DNA of 64,000 nucleotides, taken from Ktedonobacter racemifer DSM 44963. Its GTDB lineage: Bacteria; Chloroflexota; Ktedonobacteria; Ktedonobacterales; Ktedonobacteraceae. Location: the NCBI RefSeq assembly GCF_000178855.1, contig NZ_ADVG01000003.1:1922001-1986000 (forward strand). Direction: 5' to 3'. This document shows positions 17,548-26,364 of the stretch, one piece after another. How positions within the stretch are numbered: the first letter of the stretch is position 1; every line of letters begins with the position of its first letter. A program made the translations under genes and the position numbers. Below the pieces are notes generated by a model. It was not told the DNA's origin. It did no database searches and worked only from the letters and a program-made list of their open reading frames with translations.

Positions 17548-18621
17548 TCAAATTCTCTGTGTCTCTTCTGCCTGGTTCGATAAGCTGGCAAAATACTCCA
17601 GAAGCAAGCGATGTGAGAACATATACCCTCCACCGATTTTTCGCATGAAAGTATGCTCCACCGCGTCATCAAGGAAGCGAACATATTTCCAGGGGATCGA
17701 GCCGGCACGCCAAAGATACCAGCGAAGGATATAATGCTCAACGAACGCATTGCCACCATAGGCTGTCCAAAACCGGAAAGCAAAGATAGCGCCAAAGGCT
17801 AGCGTCATCCCTACCAGAAGAATCGACCATCCTGGGACGCCTGCCAAGCGAAAGGATAACCCACTGGTGAGGCCACACGCGATGGCGCCAATAATGCCAA
17901 AAAGGCCTGCGGCAAAAAAGGCATGTTTGAGCGAGTTCTGGATGCCTTCATTGGGTAGGAGGCGTTGATTCTCAGCTATCATATTGCTGGACCACCCGCT
18001 ATTGAGCACCCCTGTCAGAATGGCTGCCACGCCAGTGGCGATGCCGATGACCGAGCCATAGACCAATCCATAACGCCAGGCGTAACCTGCGCCATAGTAG
18101 ACCTGGCCTGCGCATCCAAGAACCACGACCATCAGGATGAGAATGGTCCCTGCCATGGGCAGCCCTTTTTTTACATTGGAGGCAAGATGGTGGGTCACGT
18201 TCGCCCAGGACCAGGCGACGCTCTCGGCAGGCTTGATGGTCAGGCCAAGGTCTGGCACAAGCTCCGTGCCGTTCCCCAGGCCAAAGAGTATGCCACAGGC
18301 AACGCTGACAACGAGCCCATAGACCAGGGCTTCGATCAAGTAGCCCCCGGTGAAAAGAGCGTAGGCACTCGCTGTCCCAATTCCTGAACACAGACCAAAG
18401 ATGACAAAATTCACGAGGCGATCAATGAGACTGCGTCTCTGGAACAACTTTTGCTTCTTCTGCTCTTTTGAAGCATTGCCTCGCTCATATCTCAGTCCGG
18501 CGATTAGCCCAGTCATCAATCCAACAAGCAATCCTTCAAAGACGCCAGTCCCGAGTGCGCGGTATATTCCCGTCGCCACCCCTTCTGTGATTCCAAAGAG
18601 CACCGCAGTAAAAAGAGGATT
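17548..18621 (-). pseudogene. C-terminal part of disrupted NACHT-membrane protein
   Basis: This reading frame encodes the last ~358 residues of a paralogue of the protein at 22419-25187. It has Gly-zipper-rich TM helices (for example GVATGIYRALGTGVFEGLL), a central IKPAESV segment, and the C-terminal module IPWKYVRFLDDAVEHTFMRK followed by GGGYMFSHRLLLEYFAS. An open frame continues upstream to 18798, but those residues come from the inserted IS element. The 5' continuation of the gene lies at 20019-20300, on the far side of the insertion. Removing 18622-20018 joins the halves in frame. The N-terminal regulator and ATPase domains are missing altogether. Confidence 0.85.
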
Positions 18622-20018
18622 TAACAGTTGACCAAAAGTGAAGAAAATGTATTGAGAGGGTATCAAGGAACATACAAAGCTTTTCTCTTGACAAAGAAGA
18701 ACAAATGATCTATAATAAAAGGGTATGAGATGATTTAGTATAGAATAAGTGAGCAAATGCATGATTCGTGCGCATAAAATACGCCTGCATCCAACCAAAG
18801 AACAACACGTCTACTTGGCGAAAGCAGCAGGGGTTGCACGATTCGTGTGGAATTGGGCGCTGGCCGAATGGAACCGGCAGTATGAGGTGGGGGAAAACCC
18901 GGCCGCCTTGAAACTCAAGAAGCACTTCAATGAAATCCGGCGCGAGCAATTCCCTTGGACCTGGGAGGTCACCAAGAACGCCTCGGATCAGCCGTTCCTG
19001 GATCTGGGAAAAGCCTTTACAGCCTTTTTTGAAGGCAAAGCCTGTCACCCGAAGTTTAAAAGCAAAAAGCGCAGTAAACCCAGCTTCTATCTCGCCAACG
19101 ATCAGTTGGAACTCGGGGATCATCGCATGTGGGTTCCCAAGCTCGGATGGGTGAATATGGCCGAGAATCTCCGCTTTGCTGGCAAGATCACCAGTGCTCG
19201 GATCAGCAAAACCGCGGACTGGTGGTTTGTCTCGATCCAGGTGGAGATGCCTGATGAGATCCCAGTGAAGAAACAGGCGGCGGTGGGCATCGATGTCGGG
19301 CTCAAACGCCTGGCGACCTTGAGTACGGGAGAGGGAGTCGAGAACCAAGCCTTCCTCAAAACGGCTCTGGGGAAACTGCGCCGGGCGAACAAGCGCCTGC
19401 ATCGTCGCAAACCAGGATCAAACAACCGGGAGCAAGCCCGCAGGCAGGTCGCACGCCTGCACTACCGCATTGCCTGTCTACGCGAAGATGCGCTCCAGAA
19501 ACTGACCACCCGACTGGCGGACAGTTATGGGATTGTGGGAGTGGAAACCTTGAACCTCAAGGGACTCCTCAAGAACCGACGCCTGGCTCGCTCCTTCTCT
19601 GATGCCTCGCTGGGCGCGCTCAGGCGTCTGCTGGAGGCCAAGGTCGCGCAACGCGGGGGACAGGTGATCAAAGTGGGCCGTTTCTTTCCTTCCAGTAAAA
19701 CCTGTCACTGCTGCGGGTGGAAATGGGAAGACATGGCGCTCAAAGACCGGGTGTTTGTCTGTCAGAATCCCTCATGCCCGTACTCTCAATTCCCGCAAGA
19801 TCGGGATCACAATGCCGCTCAGAATGTGCTGCGGGAAGCCCTACGCTTGATCGGGCTCATAGATCAAGTCGCCACCGGTACTGGCTCGGACGATGGCGTA
19901 AACTTGGCTGTGGACGCGGGATAAGACCAAAAAGACCAACCGGTCTTGAGGCACCTACGAGTGAAGCAGCAACAACGAAAGATCTGGAAGGCGATGCTTG
20001 CATACGTTTTCCTACATT
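18622..20018 (+). mobile_element. tnpB-only IS605-group insertion sequence (IS1341-type)
   Basis: The boundaries are deduced from the target gene. The host coding sequence stops matching its paralogue at 18621 and resumes at 20019, with ATT at both junctions (18619-18621 and 20016-20018). Element length is about 1.4 kb. It carries only tnpB on the plus strand and lacks tnpA, so it would need a transposase in trans. The left flank reads AGAGGATT. No target duplication beyond the ambiguous ATT is seen, as expected for this group. A short AGACCAACCGGTCT hairpin lies near the right end. Confidence 0.8.
18761..19924 (+). CDS. tnpB: TnpB RNA-guided nuclease of IS605-group element
   Basis: A 387-residue TnpB. 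It starts MIRAHKIRLHPTKEQ (N-terminal OrfB domain, WNWALAEWNRQY). The RuvC-like core has the catalytic Asp in GIDVGLKRLATLS, the Glu in VGVETLNLKG and the terminal Asp in DRDHNAAQN. A zinc finger has C-x2-C at CHCCGWKW and C-x4-C at CQNPSCPYS. All catalytic positions look intact. ATG 18761 is preferred over the GTG 12 bases upstream because the family begins there. TnpB proteins are RNA-guided endonucleases that help the element persist. The guide RNA would be expected from the 3' end of the gene to the right end near 20018. Confidence 0.93.
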   Translation: MIRAHKIRLHPTKEQHVYLAKAAGVARFVWNWALAEWNRQYEVGENPAALKLKKHFNEIRREQFPWTWEVTKNASDQPFLDLGKAFTAFFEGKACHPKFKSKKRSKPSFYLANDQLELGDHRMWVPKLGWVNMAENLRFAGKITSARISKTADWWFVSIQVEMPDEIPVKKQAAVGIDVGLKRLATLSTGEGVENQAFLKTALGKLRRANKRLHRRKPGSNNREQARRQVARLHYRIACLREDALQKLTTRLADSYGIVGVETLNLKGLLKNRRLARSFSDASLGALRRLLEAKVAQRGGQVIKVGRFFPSSKTCHCCGWKWEDMALKDRVFVCQNPSCPYSQFPQDRDHNAAQNVLREALRLIGLIDQVATGTGSDDGVNLAVDAG

Positions 20019-20300
20019 AATCGGAGCAGCGATAATGCAGCCAAAGAGAAGACCACTGCGAAGACCGCTGAGCGCGACACGTGGAAGGAACTGAAAGGTA
20101 ATGGAGGGCAGTCCACTTCGTCCCACAATGAGCGCGGCAATTACATCGACAATAAAGGCGATAATCTCGAGACTTCCTCCACCGCGTAGTCCACCCCCCA
20201 ATCCTGGTGCCATCCATCCCAGGATATGCACTCCCCACCCTTTTCCATTCAGATAGAAGGATAAGCCTGATGGATCTGGAACAGAGTCACTCATAAAAGA
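20019..20300 (-). pseudogene. Middle part of disrupted NACHT-membrane protein
   Basis: The minus strand encodes DSVPDPSGLSFYLNGKGWG, then WMAPGLGGGLRG and GLRSGLLFGCIIAAPIN. This aligns with the first membrane segment of the intact paralogue at 22419-25187 (WMAPGLGGGIRG, GLRSATRSAL). It is the piece immediately 5' to the 17548-18621 fragment, separated from it by the insertion sequence. Upstream, at about 20300, homology to the paralogue stops abruptly and an IS630-type reading frame continues in phase. The HTH and NACHT domains have therefore been removed. Confidence 0.82.
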
Positions 20301-20720
20301 CATCTTCCTCTTTTTGGCCATCACTTGTTTCTTCGATCGTCTTTTTTTTAGCTGATACTCTGGATCAGGGCTACTGATGGTAGGTTGAGGTCGGCTGAGC
20401 ACAATCTCACCTCTTTTGAGCACTTGGCGACCCGTTTCGTATCCTACCCGGATCCTTGTCTATTCCGCCATGTAATCGGCCAACCGCTGCAGTGTCCACA
20501 TCGAGTAGGGCAGTCCTAAACTTCGAGGTCGAAGCCGTACCGAGGCAAGTAACTGCTCCTCATACTCGCTGGTGACCTTGGGAGGAACCCCTCCACCAGG
20601 CCGATCCCGCAATCCTTCAATTCCTTCAGCAACCCAACGTTGATACGCCAGCTATTTAGCGTAAGTCATCGTCTTGTCTACACAAAGACTACTCATTTCC
20701 GCAAAGTACATGCGATGAAG
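20301..20720 (-). pseudogene. IS630-type transposase N-terminal fragment
   Basis: The minus strand reads YQRWVAEGIEGLRDRPGGGV, then PPKVTSEYEEQLLASVRLRP, LGLPYSMWTLQRLADYMAE, a stop (20460-20462), and GYETGRQVLKRGEIVLSRPQ. This is the HTH-bearing N-terminal half of an IS630-like transposase. Another stop lies at 20652-20654. The catalytic DDE half is gone and the frame runs straight into the NACHT-membrane fragment at about 20300, forming a chimeric reading frame. It is probably the agent or scar of the deletion that removed the ATPase domain. Confidence 0.78.
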
Positions 20721-20940
20721 GTTCTTGATCGGTAGATCAGTAACGTAACGTGAAAATTCGTCTAGATATCATATAAGGAAGAGATCCAAGTTCAACAAAA
20801 GCCCATAAATTCCTTTTGTAGAGGCGGTTTGTATATTATTTCTATTTAAACTCTGCCTGACCAATACAAGTCTTGTACTTTTAAGTGATCTTACCCCGTT
20901 TGTAGCTCTTTCGTAGAAATAGAGCCTAACTATTATGCTG

Positions 20941-20997
20941 AGCGATGCCTATTCCTTCTGTGAACTGCCCCAGTTCACAGAAGGAATAGGCATCGCT
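20941..20997. terminator. Perfect 27-bp-arm hairpin after FAD gene
   Basis: Arms 20941-20967 and 20971-20997 are exactly complementary with a 3-nt CCC loop. It lies 78 bases beyond the stop codon of the FAD oxidoreductase at 21075. There is no T-run, so simple intrinsic termination is uncertain. It may be an RNA-stabilising stem or a snap-back duplication. Nothing else was recognised in 20721-21074. Confidence 0.6.
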
Positions 20998-21074
20998 CTT
21001 GAGCAGAGACTGCCGATGTAGGCACGTATTCTCCTTAAAGGAGCAGTTCAACCCAGCATCTAAGTTTTCACTTG

Positions 21075-22391
21075 CTATTTTCGTGTCGTCAGGACTTTTG
21101 TGATAATCCCTGGATGGAGAAGTGCAAATGGAGAGCGAAGCATGTGCAGCACCTCTAGGAAGACCAAAAGGGTCTTTTGGTCTTTTGTCAGCAAGTCGAA
21201 TATGCGGTCTACATACTGGTCTGCAAGTCCCTGCTTCTCCTTTTGAGGTGCGTCACCAGATGAAGCCAAAATCCATGGTGTCCGAATGGTGCGAGCCACC
21301 TGATGCCGAAAGGCGCGGGAGAAGCCTTTCTGTCGCTTCTTGGTCCTGTACTGCTTGAGGCACGTGTCAAGTACAAGTGCTTCGAGTACTGCGATTGTCA
21401 TCCCTTGTCCGTAGACGGGATTGAGCATACACTTCGCATCTCCCATAATGATGAGGTTGTCAGGGAAGCGCTTCAGGCGCTCAAAATGGCGGAGACGGTT
21501 CTCTGTCCGGCGATAACCATAAATCGGTGAGAGGGGCTTCGCATCTTTGATCGCCTCATAGATCACGGGATCTGGAAGCTTTTGGGCAAACGTGCGATAC
21601 TCCTCCTCGTTGGTTGAGGGATACTCCTCTCGGGTTCCTGAGAACCCGACCATCCAGCGTTCGCCTTCCACTCGCATCAGAATACCGCCCCGGCATGTAT
21701 TGTCTCTCGCCTGGATAGCAATGCCTGTCCACTCTGCTTGAAAGTTTATCGGGGGCTCGTAGACCTGGGTTGCATAGCCGATGTGCGCATCTACTATAGT
21801 TTCTTGTGGAGGCTCATATCCAAGTTCTTCCAACCATTGGACTGCACGCGAAGCAGCACCGCTTGCATCCACTACCAAAGCGCCTTCAAGCTCGTGAATA
21901 TCGCCTTTGGTAGGCCCTCTTTTGCGAAATTGAACACCACGTATGGTGTTGGGCTGCTGGCCAGGAAGAAGATGTATAACCTCTACACCCTCGAGAATAT
22001 GTACCTGGCTGAGCGCTTGCACATAGTGTCGGATCTGCCATTCCAGCAGGATGCGAGAACAGTTCCATCCCCGTAACAGAGGTGGAATTTGTAGACACCG
22101 GCGCCCTTTGTAAATGTACAGGCTTTTGTGCCCATACAGTTGTTCCACTGCTCCTTGAGCATAGAGTTTGGCTGAGATACCGGGGAATAGTGACTCAAGG
22201 AGTTGCTGCCCTTTGAGCAGCATCGTATGTACCTGGCGGCCCTGGGGAACGCCTGGACGAAACACTGGTGTTTCCGGGTAGTGATCTCGTTCCAGAATCG
22301 TAACTTGATCGAAATGGTTGGTCAGCACGCGGGCAGCAACAAGGCCTGCAATACCACCACCGATGACGATAGCGTGTGTCTTCTGCTTCAT
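21075..22391 (-). CDS. FAD-dependent oxidoreductase, copy 2
   Basis: A 438-residue flavoprotein, clearly paralogous to 16102-17457. It has the N-terminal motif AIVIGGGIAGLVAARVLTN, the shared PGVPQGRQVHTMLLKGQQLL block, GALVVDASGAASRAVQWLEE, and the second flavin motif MGDAKCMLNPVYGQGMTIAVL. The C-terminal tail has VFLEVLHMLRSPFALLHPGI in both copies. The start ATG is 27 bases downstream of the NACHT-membrane gene, so the two form an operon. Relatives include FAD monooxygenases and polyprenyl reductases; the substrate is not predictable. Its genetic linkage to a membrane STAND ATPase, seen twice, suggests a joint function. Confidence 0.92.
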   Translation of the reverse strand: MKQKTHAIVIGGGIAGLVAARVLTNHFDQVTILERDHYPETPVFRPGVPQGRQVHTMLLKGQQLLESLFPGISAKLYAQGAVEQLYGHKSLYIYKGRRCLQIPPLLRGWNCSRILLEWQIRHYVQALSQVHILEGVEVIHLLPGQQPNTIRGVQFRKRGPTKGDIHELEGALVVDASGAASRAVQWLEELGYEPPQETIVDAHIGYATQVYEPPINFQAEWTGIAIQARDNTCRGGILMRVEGERWMVGFSGTREEYPSTNEEEYRTFAQKLPDPVIYEAIKDAKPLSPIYGYRRTENRLRHFERLKRFPDNLIIMGDAKCMLNPVYGQGMTIAVLEALVLDTCLKQYRTKKRQKGFSRAFRHQVARTIRTPWILASSGDAPQKEKQGLADQYVDRIFDLLTKDQKTLLVFLEVLHMLRSPFALLHPGIITKVLTTRK

Positions 22392-22418
22392 GCTTTCTAT
22401 ATTCCGCCTTTAAAATGC

Positions 22419-25187
22419 TTATAAGAGATGTTCAGAGAGAGGTGTATCGGTATGAGCACTTGCAAAATAGTCGAGAAGCAACCGATGAAAAAACATGTAG
22501 CCTCCCGCCACCTTCCTGAGAAGAATGCGTTCTGCTGCGTAGTCTAAAAACGCAACATAGTTCCAGGGGATTTCCCCTTTCAGCCACAACAAGGCTCGAA
22601 GCACATAGTGCTCCAACCAGGCGATCCCTCCATAAAAGGCGAAGAATTTGTGGGCAAACACGATGCCTATGGCGATGGCGAACCCTGCTCCCAGAATAGG
22701 CCACCCTGGAATACCCGCTAGCCCAAAGGCCATACTACATATAACTCCACCAGTCAACCCTCCAACTGAACCAAAGATACCTCCTGCAAAGAGCGCGTGT
22801 CGTATGGAACGGCGAATGCCTTCATTGGGTTTGACAAACTGGCGCTGGTCATCTATCAGTTCACTGAGCCAACCAGCACTGAAAAAGCCTGTAAACATGG
22901 CTGCTATGCTTCCGATACAACCGACAATGACGCCATAAATAAGCCCAAATTGTACACCATAGTGCCAACCATAGAAGGAACTGCTTATTGATGTCAGCAT
23001 AAGGACAACTCCTCCCAGAATTACACCTCCAAGAAGCGAGCCCTGTCGTATCAAGTTCCCGGTTTGACTCCATGGAGCCTCCCATTTTACAATTTCTGCT
23101 GGCTTGATGCTGACACCAAGGCCAGGAATAATGTCAATGCCATTGGCTGCTCCGGCAACAATGCCAAAAAAGAAGCCAATAATGAGGGCATAGATCACTA
23201 CAAAGTGGTTGATGTGCCCGAACTGCCAGGCATAGATACTGCCAAAACCGCACGCTCCGCAGATACTGAAGCAAACAATATTCACGAGACGCGTTGAGAG
23301 CGAAAACGAGTATGACTTGCTTTGTTGCGTTTCTGCTTCTGAGCGCAGGAGCGTCATTAAAATGCGCATCATGCTAATCAGAAGCCCGGCGAAGAGTCCA
23401 GTTCCTACACCTCGATAGAGTCCGTAGCCTATACCTCCAGAGAATCCCAAAATACACCCGGAAAAGACCCCGACGACACTTCCAACCGCGAGCGCAGAAC
23501 GAGTTGCACTTCGTAATCCCCGTATCACCAACGCCTTCGACAATGTTGGAATGGTTCTCCGTTGCACGAGAAGGACAACGAGTATCATGACAAACCCTAC
23601 GGCAATCATCAGACTGGTCACCCCTCGAATACCACCTCCCAGTCCGGGAGCCATCCAGTCGAGGAGGGTATTTCCGTGACCTCCTCCCAGCCAGGAAAAG
23701 AGGCCGGGCTGGTCTGGGAGTGAATCTCCGCGGAACATGCCAAGCACGCTACTATTGACGAAGATTTCCAGCCCAAATACCACGCGAATGATCAGGAGGC
23801 GATAATTTTGGAGCAAAGATGGTGGGAGCCAATCCGGTTGCAAGCGTTCGAGGTAGAATTCGGTCATAGCATGCTCTTGCATCTGCTTTGCAAGCCAGGT
23901 GAGGTATCGCTTTGTCTGTTGAGGAGTGTATTGCCCTTTTGAGCCTCTTCGTTGAAGCACGCGCTTCACATATGTCTCAAAAACGAGATAGTGAATGAGC
24001 ACAGAAGAATCTGGCAGTATTTGCTCTGCTGCTGATTCCCCATGGTACGTCATGGCAAGGGTTGTCAACATCAGCGGGTTTTCAGCCAATTCTTGCAGTC
24101 CTGGATCCCGTTGCATTGCGACTTTCAAGGCGATCAGCGCTTCCCCTCCTCGTTCGACGTACTTGTTGACCTGTTGAGCGCTTAACGGTTGGATGGAAAT
24201 TGCTTTGTTGAGCACTAAACGAACTGGTTGATTGAGATATTCAGCTGTGCGGCTGCAAACAACAACAGGTACTAATCCATGTACTTGCCTATACTGATTG
24301 ATTGCCTCTATGCATGCCAGTCGATGTGTTGCCTGCATCTCATCAAGCCCATCAAGCAAGAGAGCGAGTTGCTCGTCCTCAATCCACCTTCGCGCCACCT
24401 GGTGCGGAACCTGGTATTTTGTGTGTAGCTCATCCAACAACCATACGTGCAAGGAGGTTCGTTTTTTGCCCCAGGATGAGAGGTTAAATACAATGGGGAG
24501 AGGGGACAACGCATCCTGCCTTGCTTGTTGCAGGAGGTGATTGGTCAGTTCGAGTAAGAGCGTGGTCTTTCCCGCGCCTGGTTCTCCTAAGATAAGCAAT
24601 TCACCATCAGCTTCTTCATACATGTGCGTGATATGGGTGCCTTCGGGTAACGGTTTCGCTGGCAGCATCGATTCTCGAACGGTATCTTGCCAGGGGTTCA
24701 CAAGTACGTCTGGCTGCTCTTGTAATGCTAAGGGGAGGAGGTTGTGTTGATAGAGGGAATGAGCAAGCACTCCTGAAATCCAAAAGTTAAAGACTCGTGT
24801 AAGCATGCGCTGTCGATTAACATCGTTACGAGAGATGAGTTGTCGTTTTGAAGATGAGAGAAAATCACCTTTCTCCAGGAGCATGCTCGATAGCTGTACC
24901 TTTTGGAGGGTAAAGGAGAGGTCTCCAGTAGAGGGAGCACTGAGCATCTCTTGGGACGCCGGTTGTTTCTGTTTCTCGAGTGGCAGTAATCCCAATTGTT
25001 CTAGTGGCTTCCCGAGTAAGTCGCTGAGTTGCTTACGATACTCTAATGAGGGAAAACGAGTGCCGCGCTCCCAACTTTGTACAGTTTTTTCATCAACGTC
25101 AAGTTCAAGAGCGAGACGGCGTTGTGTCCATCCCTTTTCCTCGCGTGCCTGCTTAAGCAGTACATTCGGAATTCTTCTGGTTGTCAT
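22419..25187 (-). CDS. XRE-HTH / NACHT ATPase / multi-TM membrane protein
   Basis: A 922-residue protein with three parts. Residues about 6-60 form an XRE helix-turn-helix (LKQAREEKGWTQRRLALELD, VDEKTVQSWERG). A NACHT STAND ATPase follows, with Walker A GEPGAGKTT at 201-209, Walker B LALLLDGLDEM at about 276-284 and VVVCSRTAEY as sensor. The C-terminal half (about 480-860) is a series of Gly-rich TM helices, closed by a soluble tail with IPWNYVAFLDYAAERILLRK and GYMFFHRLLLDYFAS. STAND ATPases switch on ligand sensing; here both DNA binding and membrane anchoring are predicted, which is unusual. It is the first gene of an operon with the FAD enzyme and a paralogue of the broken gene at 17548-20300. 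A palindrome lies just upstream. Confidence 0.92.
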   Translation of the reverse strand: MTTRRIPNVLLKQAREEKGWTQRRLALELDVDEKTVQSWERGTRFPSLEYRKQLSDLLGKPLEQLGLLPLEKQKQPASQEMLSAPSTGDLSFTLQKVQLSSMLLEKGDFLSSSKRQLISRNDVNRQRMLTRVFNFWISGVLAHSLYQHNLLPLALQEQPDVLVNPWQDTVRESMLPAKPLPEGTHITHMYEEADGELLILGEPGAGKTTLLLELTNHLLQQARQDALSPLPIVFNLSSWGKKRTSLHVWLLDELHTKYQVPHQVARRWIEDEQLALLLDGLDEMQATHRLACIEAINQYRQVHGLVPVVVCSRTAEYLNQPVRLVLNKAISIQPLSAQQVNKYVERGGEALIALKVAMQRDPGLQELAENPLMLTTLAMTYHGESAAEQILPDSSVLIHYLVFETYVKRVLQRRGSKGQYTPQQTKRYLTWLAKQMQEHAMTEFYLERLQPDWLPPSLLQNYRLLIIRVVFGLEIFVNSSVLGMFRGDSLPDQPGLFSWLGGGHGNTLLDWMAPGLGGGIRGVTSLMIAVGFVMILVVLLVQRRTIPTLSKALVIRGLRSATRSALAVGSVVGVFSGCILGFSGGIGYGLYRGVGTGLFAGLLISMMRILMTLLRSEAETQQSKSYSFSLSTRLVNIVCFSICGACGFGSIYAWQFGHINHFVVIYALIIGFFFGIVAGAANGIDIIPGLGVSIKPAEIVKWEAPWSQTGNLIRQGSLLGGVILGGVVLMLTSISSSFYGWHYGVQFGLIYGVIVGCIGSIAAMFTGFFSAGWLSELIDDQRQFVKPNEGIRRSIRHALFAGGIFGSVGGLTGGVICSMAFGLAGIPGWPILGAGFAIAIGIVFAHKFFAFYGGIAWLEHYVLRALLWLKGEIPWNYVAFLDYAAERILLRKVAGGYMFFHRLLLDYFASAHTDTPLSEHLL

Positions 25188-25230
25188 CTCTATTGCCTCT
25201 TTGAGAAGTAAAGTCTGCGTAAGAAAAGGC

Positions 25231-25273
25231 CTGTTGATGCATAACTTTGTATAACAATGTTATGCATCAACAG
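25231..25273. promoter_or_regulatory. Inverted repeat upstream of XRE-NACHT gene
   Basis: CTGTTGATGCATAAC (25231-25245) and its exact complement (25259-25273) flank a 13-nt spacer. It lies 44 bases before the start codon at 25187, where an autoregulatory XRE operator would be expected. This role is inferred. Apart from this repeat, nothing clear was recognised in the gap 25188-25606. Confidence 0.55.
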
Positions 25274-25606
25274 AATCTCTTGCATGTATAACCCCTATGA
25301 TCATAGCACTTCTTGTGTATTTCGACAAGACATATTTGTGAAAGGAAAAAGGCGAGGAACATTGTAACTGCTGTCTGAGGTATTTTGGGATACTGTTTGT
25401 GAACTGTGGGGGCGCTGTAGGTGTACACCCCTCTGAAAAATAGGCATACTATTTACGAAGTTCTTGCAGGAAGGGCTGATACAGGCTCTTTCCCAGGGGG
25501 TAAATCTCTGATAGGAAGCAATAGAGGATATGTATTCCACAGAGAATGTTTTGTCTCAATTTGAGAGACATCTCTTCTGGAGAAGTTTGACGAAAAGAGG
25601 AATGCA

Positions 25607-26056
25607 ATGGTTCTTACTCAAGATGCTATTTTGTACGCAAGTACCCTGTCTTTGTCGCATGAACTGGAGAGTACTTTAGATCACTCTCCAGCACTCATTT
25701 CATTCTTGTCCTATAAGGCGCTGATTTTTCACGAGCGTTTTATCTACATTTTTCAGCGAAAACAGTTGACCGAGGGCTTTCAACTGCATTGTACGCCCAC
25801 ACAATGTCGCCTGCTGGCGGCATTTTTATCCCATCCTGAGCAGGTGCTTTCCTTTGGCGACCTGGCGGCCTGTGCATTTGGCCTTGATGCCGCTCACTGC
25901 GATGCGCAAGAGATTCTCACGCTCCAAAAGCACGTGTCCAAACTCAAGCAGAAACTCCCACCGTTTCTGAAATTGGCTGTGGTCAAAGGGCATGGATATG
26001 TGTTGCACCATCGCCAGGAGGGGCACAAGGCGGAAAGTAATCATGTGTCTGAATAA
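25607..26056 (+). CDS. OmpR/PhoB-type winged-helix DNA-binding protein
   Basis: A 149-residue regulator consisting of an unrecognised N-terminal segment (about 45 residues) and a C-terminal transcriptional-regulator winged helix. The wHTH pattern is clear: GFQLHCTPTQCRLLAAFLSH, then LSFGDLAACAFG, LQKHVSKLKQKL and VVKGHGYVLHH. No receiver domain with a phospho-Asp is present, so it is not a classical response regulator. It sits directly upstream of the operon starting at 26365 and of the 44-bp tandem palindrome, and is the best local candidate to bind it. AGAGGAATGCA precedes the ATG. Confidence 0.85.
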   Translation: MVLTQDAILYASTLSLSHELESTLDHSPALISFLSYKALIFHERFIYIFQRKQLTEGFQLHCTPTQCRLLAAFLSHPEQVLSFGDLAACAFGLDAAHCDAQEILTLQKHVSKLKQKLPPFLKLAVVKGHGYVLHHRQEGHKAESNHVSE

Positions 26057-26091
26057 GCACATGCGTGTGTTGGTTTTCCTATATACATGGC

Positions 26092-26135
26092 ACTTCGCCC
26101 AGAATTGGGAAGAACTTCGCCCACTATTGGGTGGT
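26092..26135 (+). promoter_or_regulatory. 44-bp tandem palindromic element, copy 1
   Basis: Two 22-bp units in tandem, each beginning ACTTCGCCC and each an imperfect palindrome of the form CTTCgCCCA-nnn-TGGG. The same 44 bases occur inverted at 44657-44700 with 41 identities, and the second unit is identical. It lies about 230 bases upstream of the operon starting at 26365. It could be a shared operator or a transposon-type end. A TACCAAAATTTTGTA core, inverted, follows at 26331-26345. Confidence 0.7.
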
Positions 26136-26364
26136 TTACATCTTTCCTTGTCTCCTTGATACCAGGTACACTTAGTCACGTACCTCGCGACATTGACTGA
26201 AACATCCCTGGATCTACACTGGTGACGGTGATGATAACTAAACGCCAGGAACCTATCAAGGGTTGCTTCTCATGACAAAGGCTGAGTGTTTGTAGGCATG
26301 TCTACAGTACAACAGTATGTACAGGCAAATTACAAAATTTTGGTAAAATGGAGGACCTTTCACG

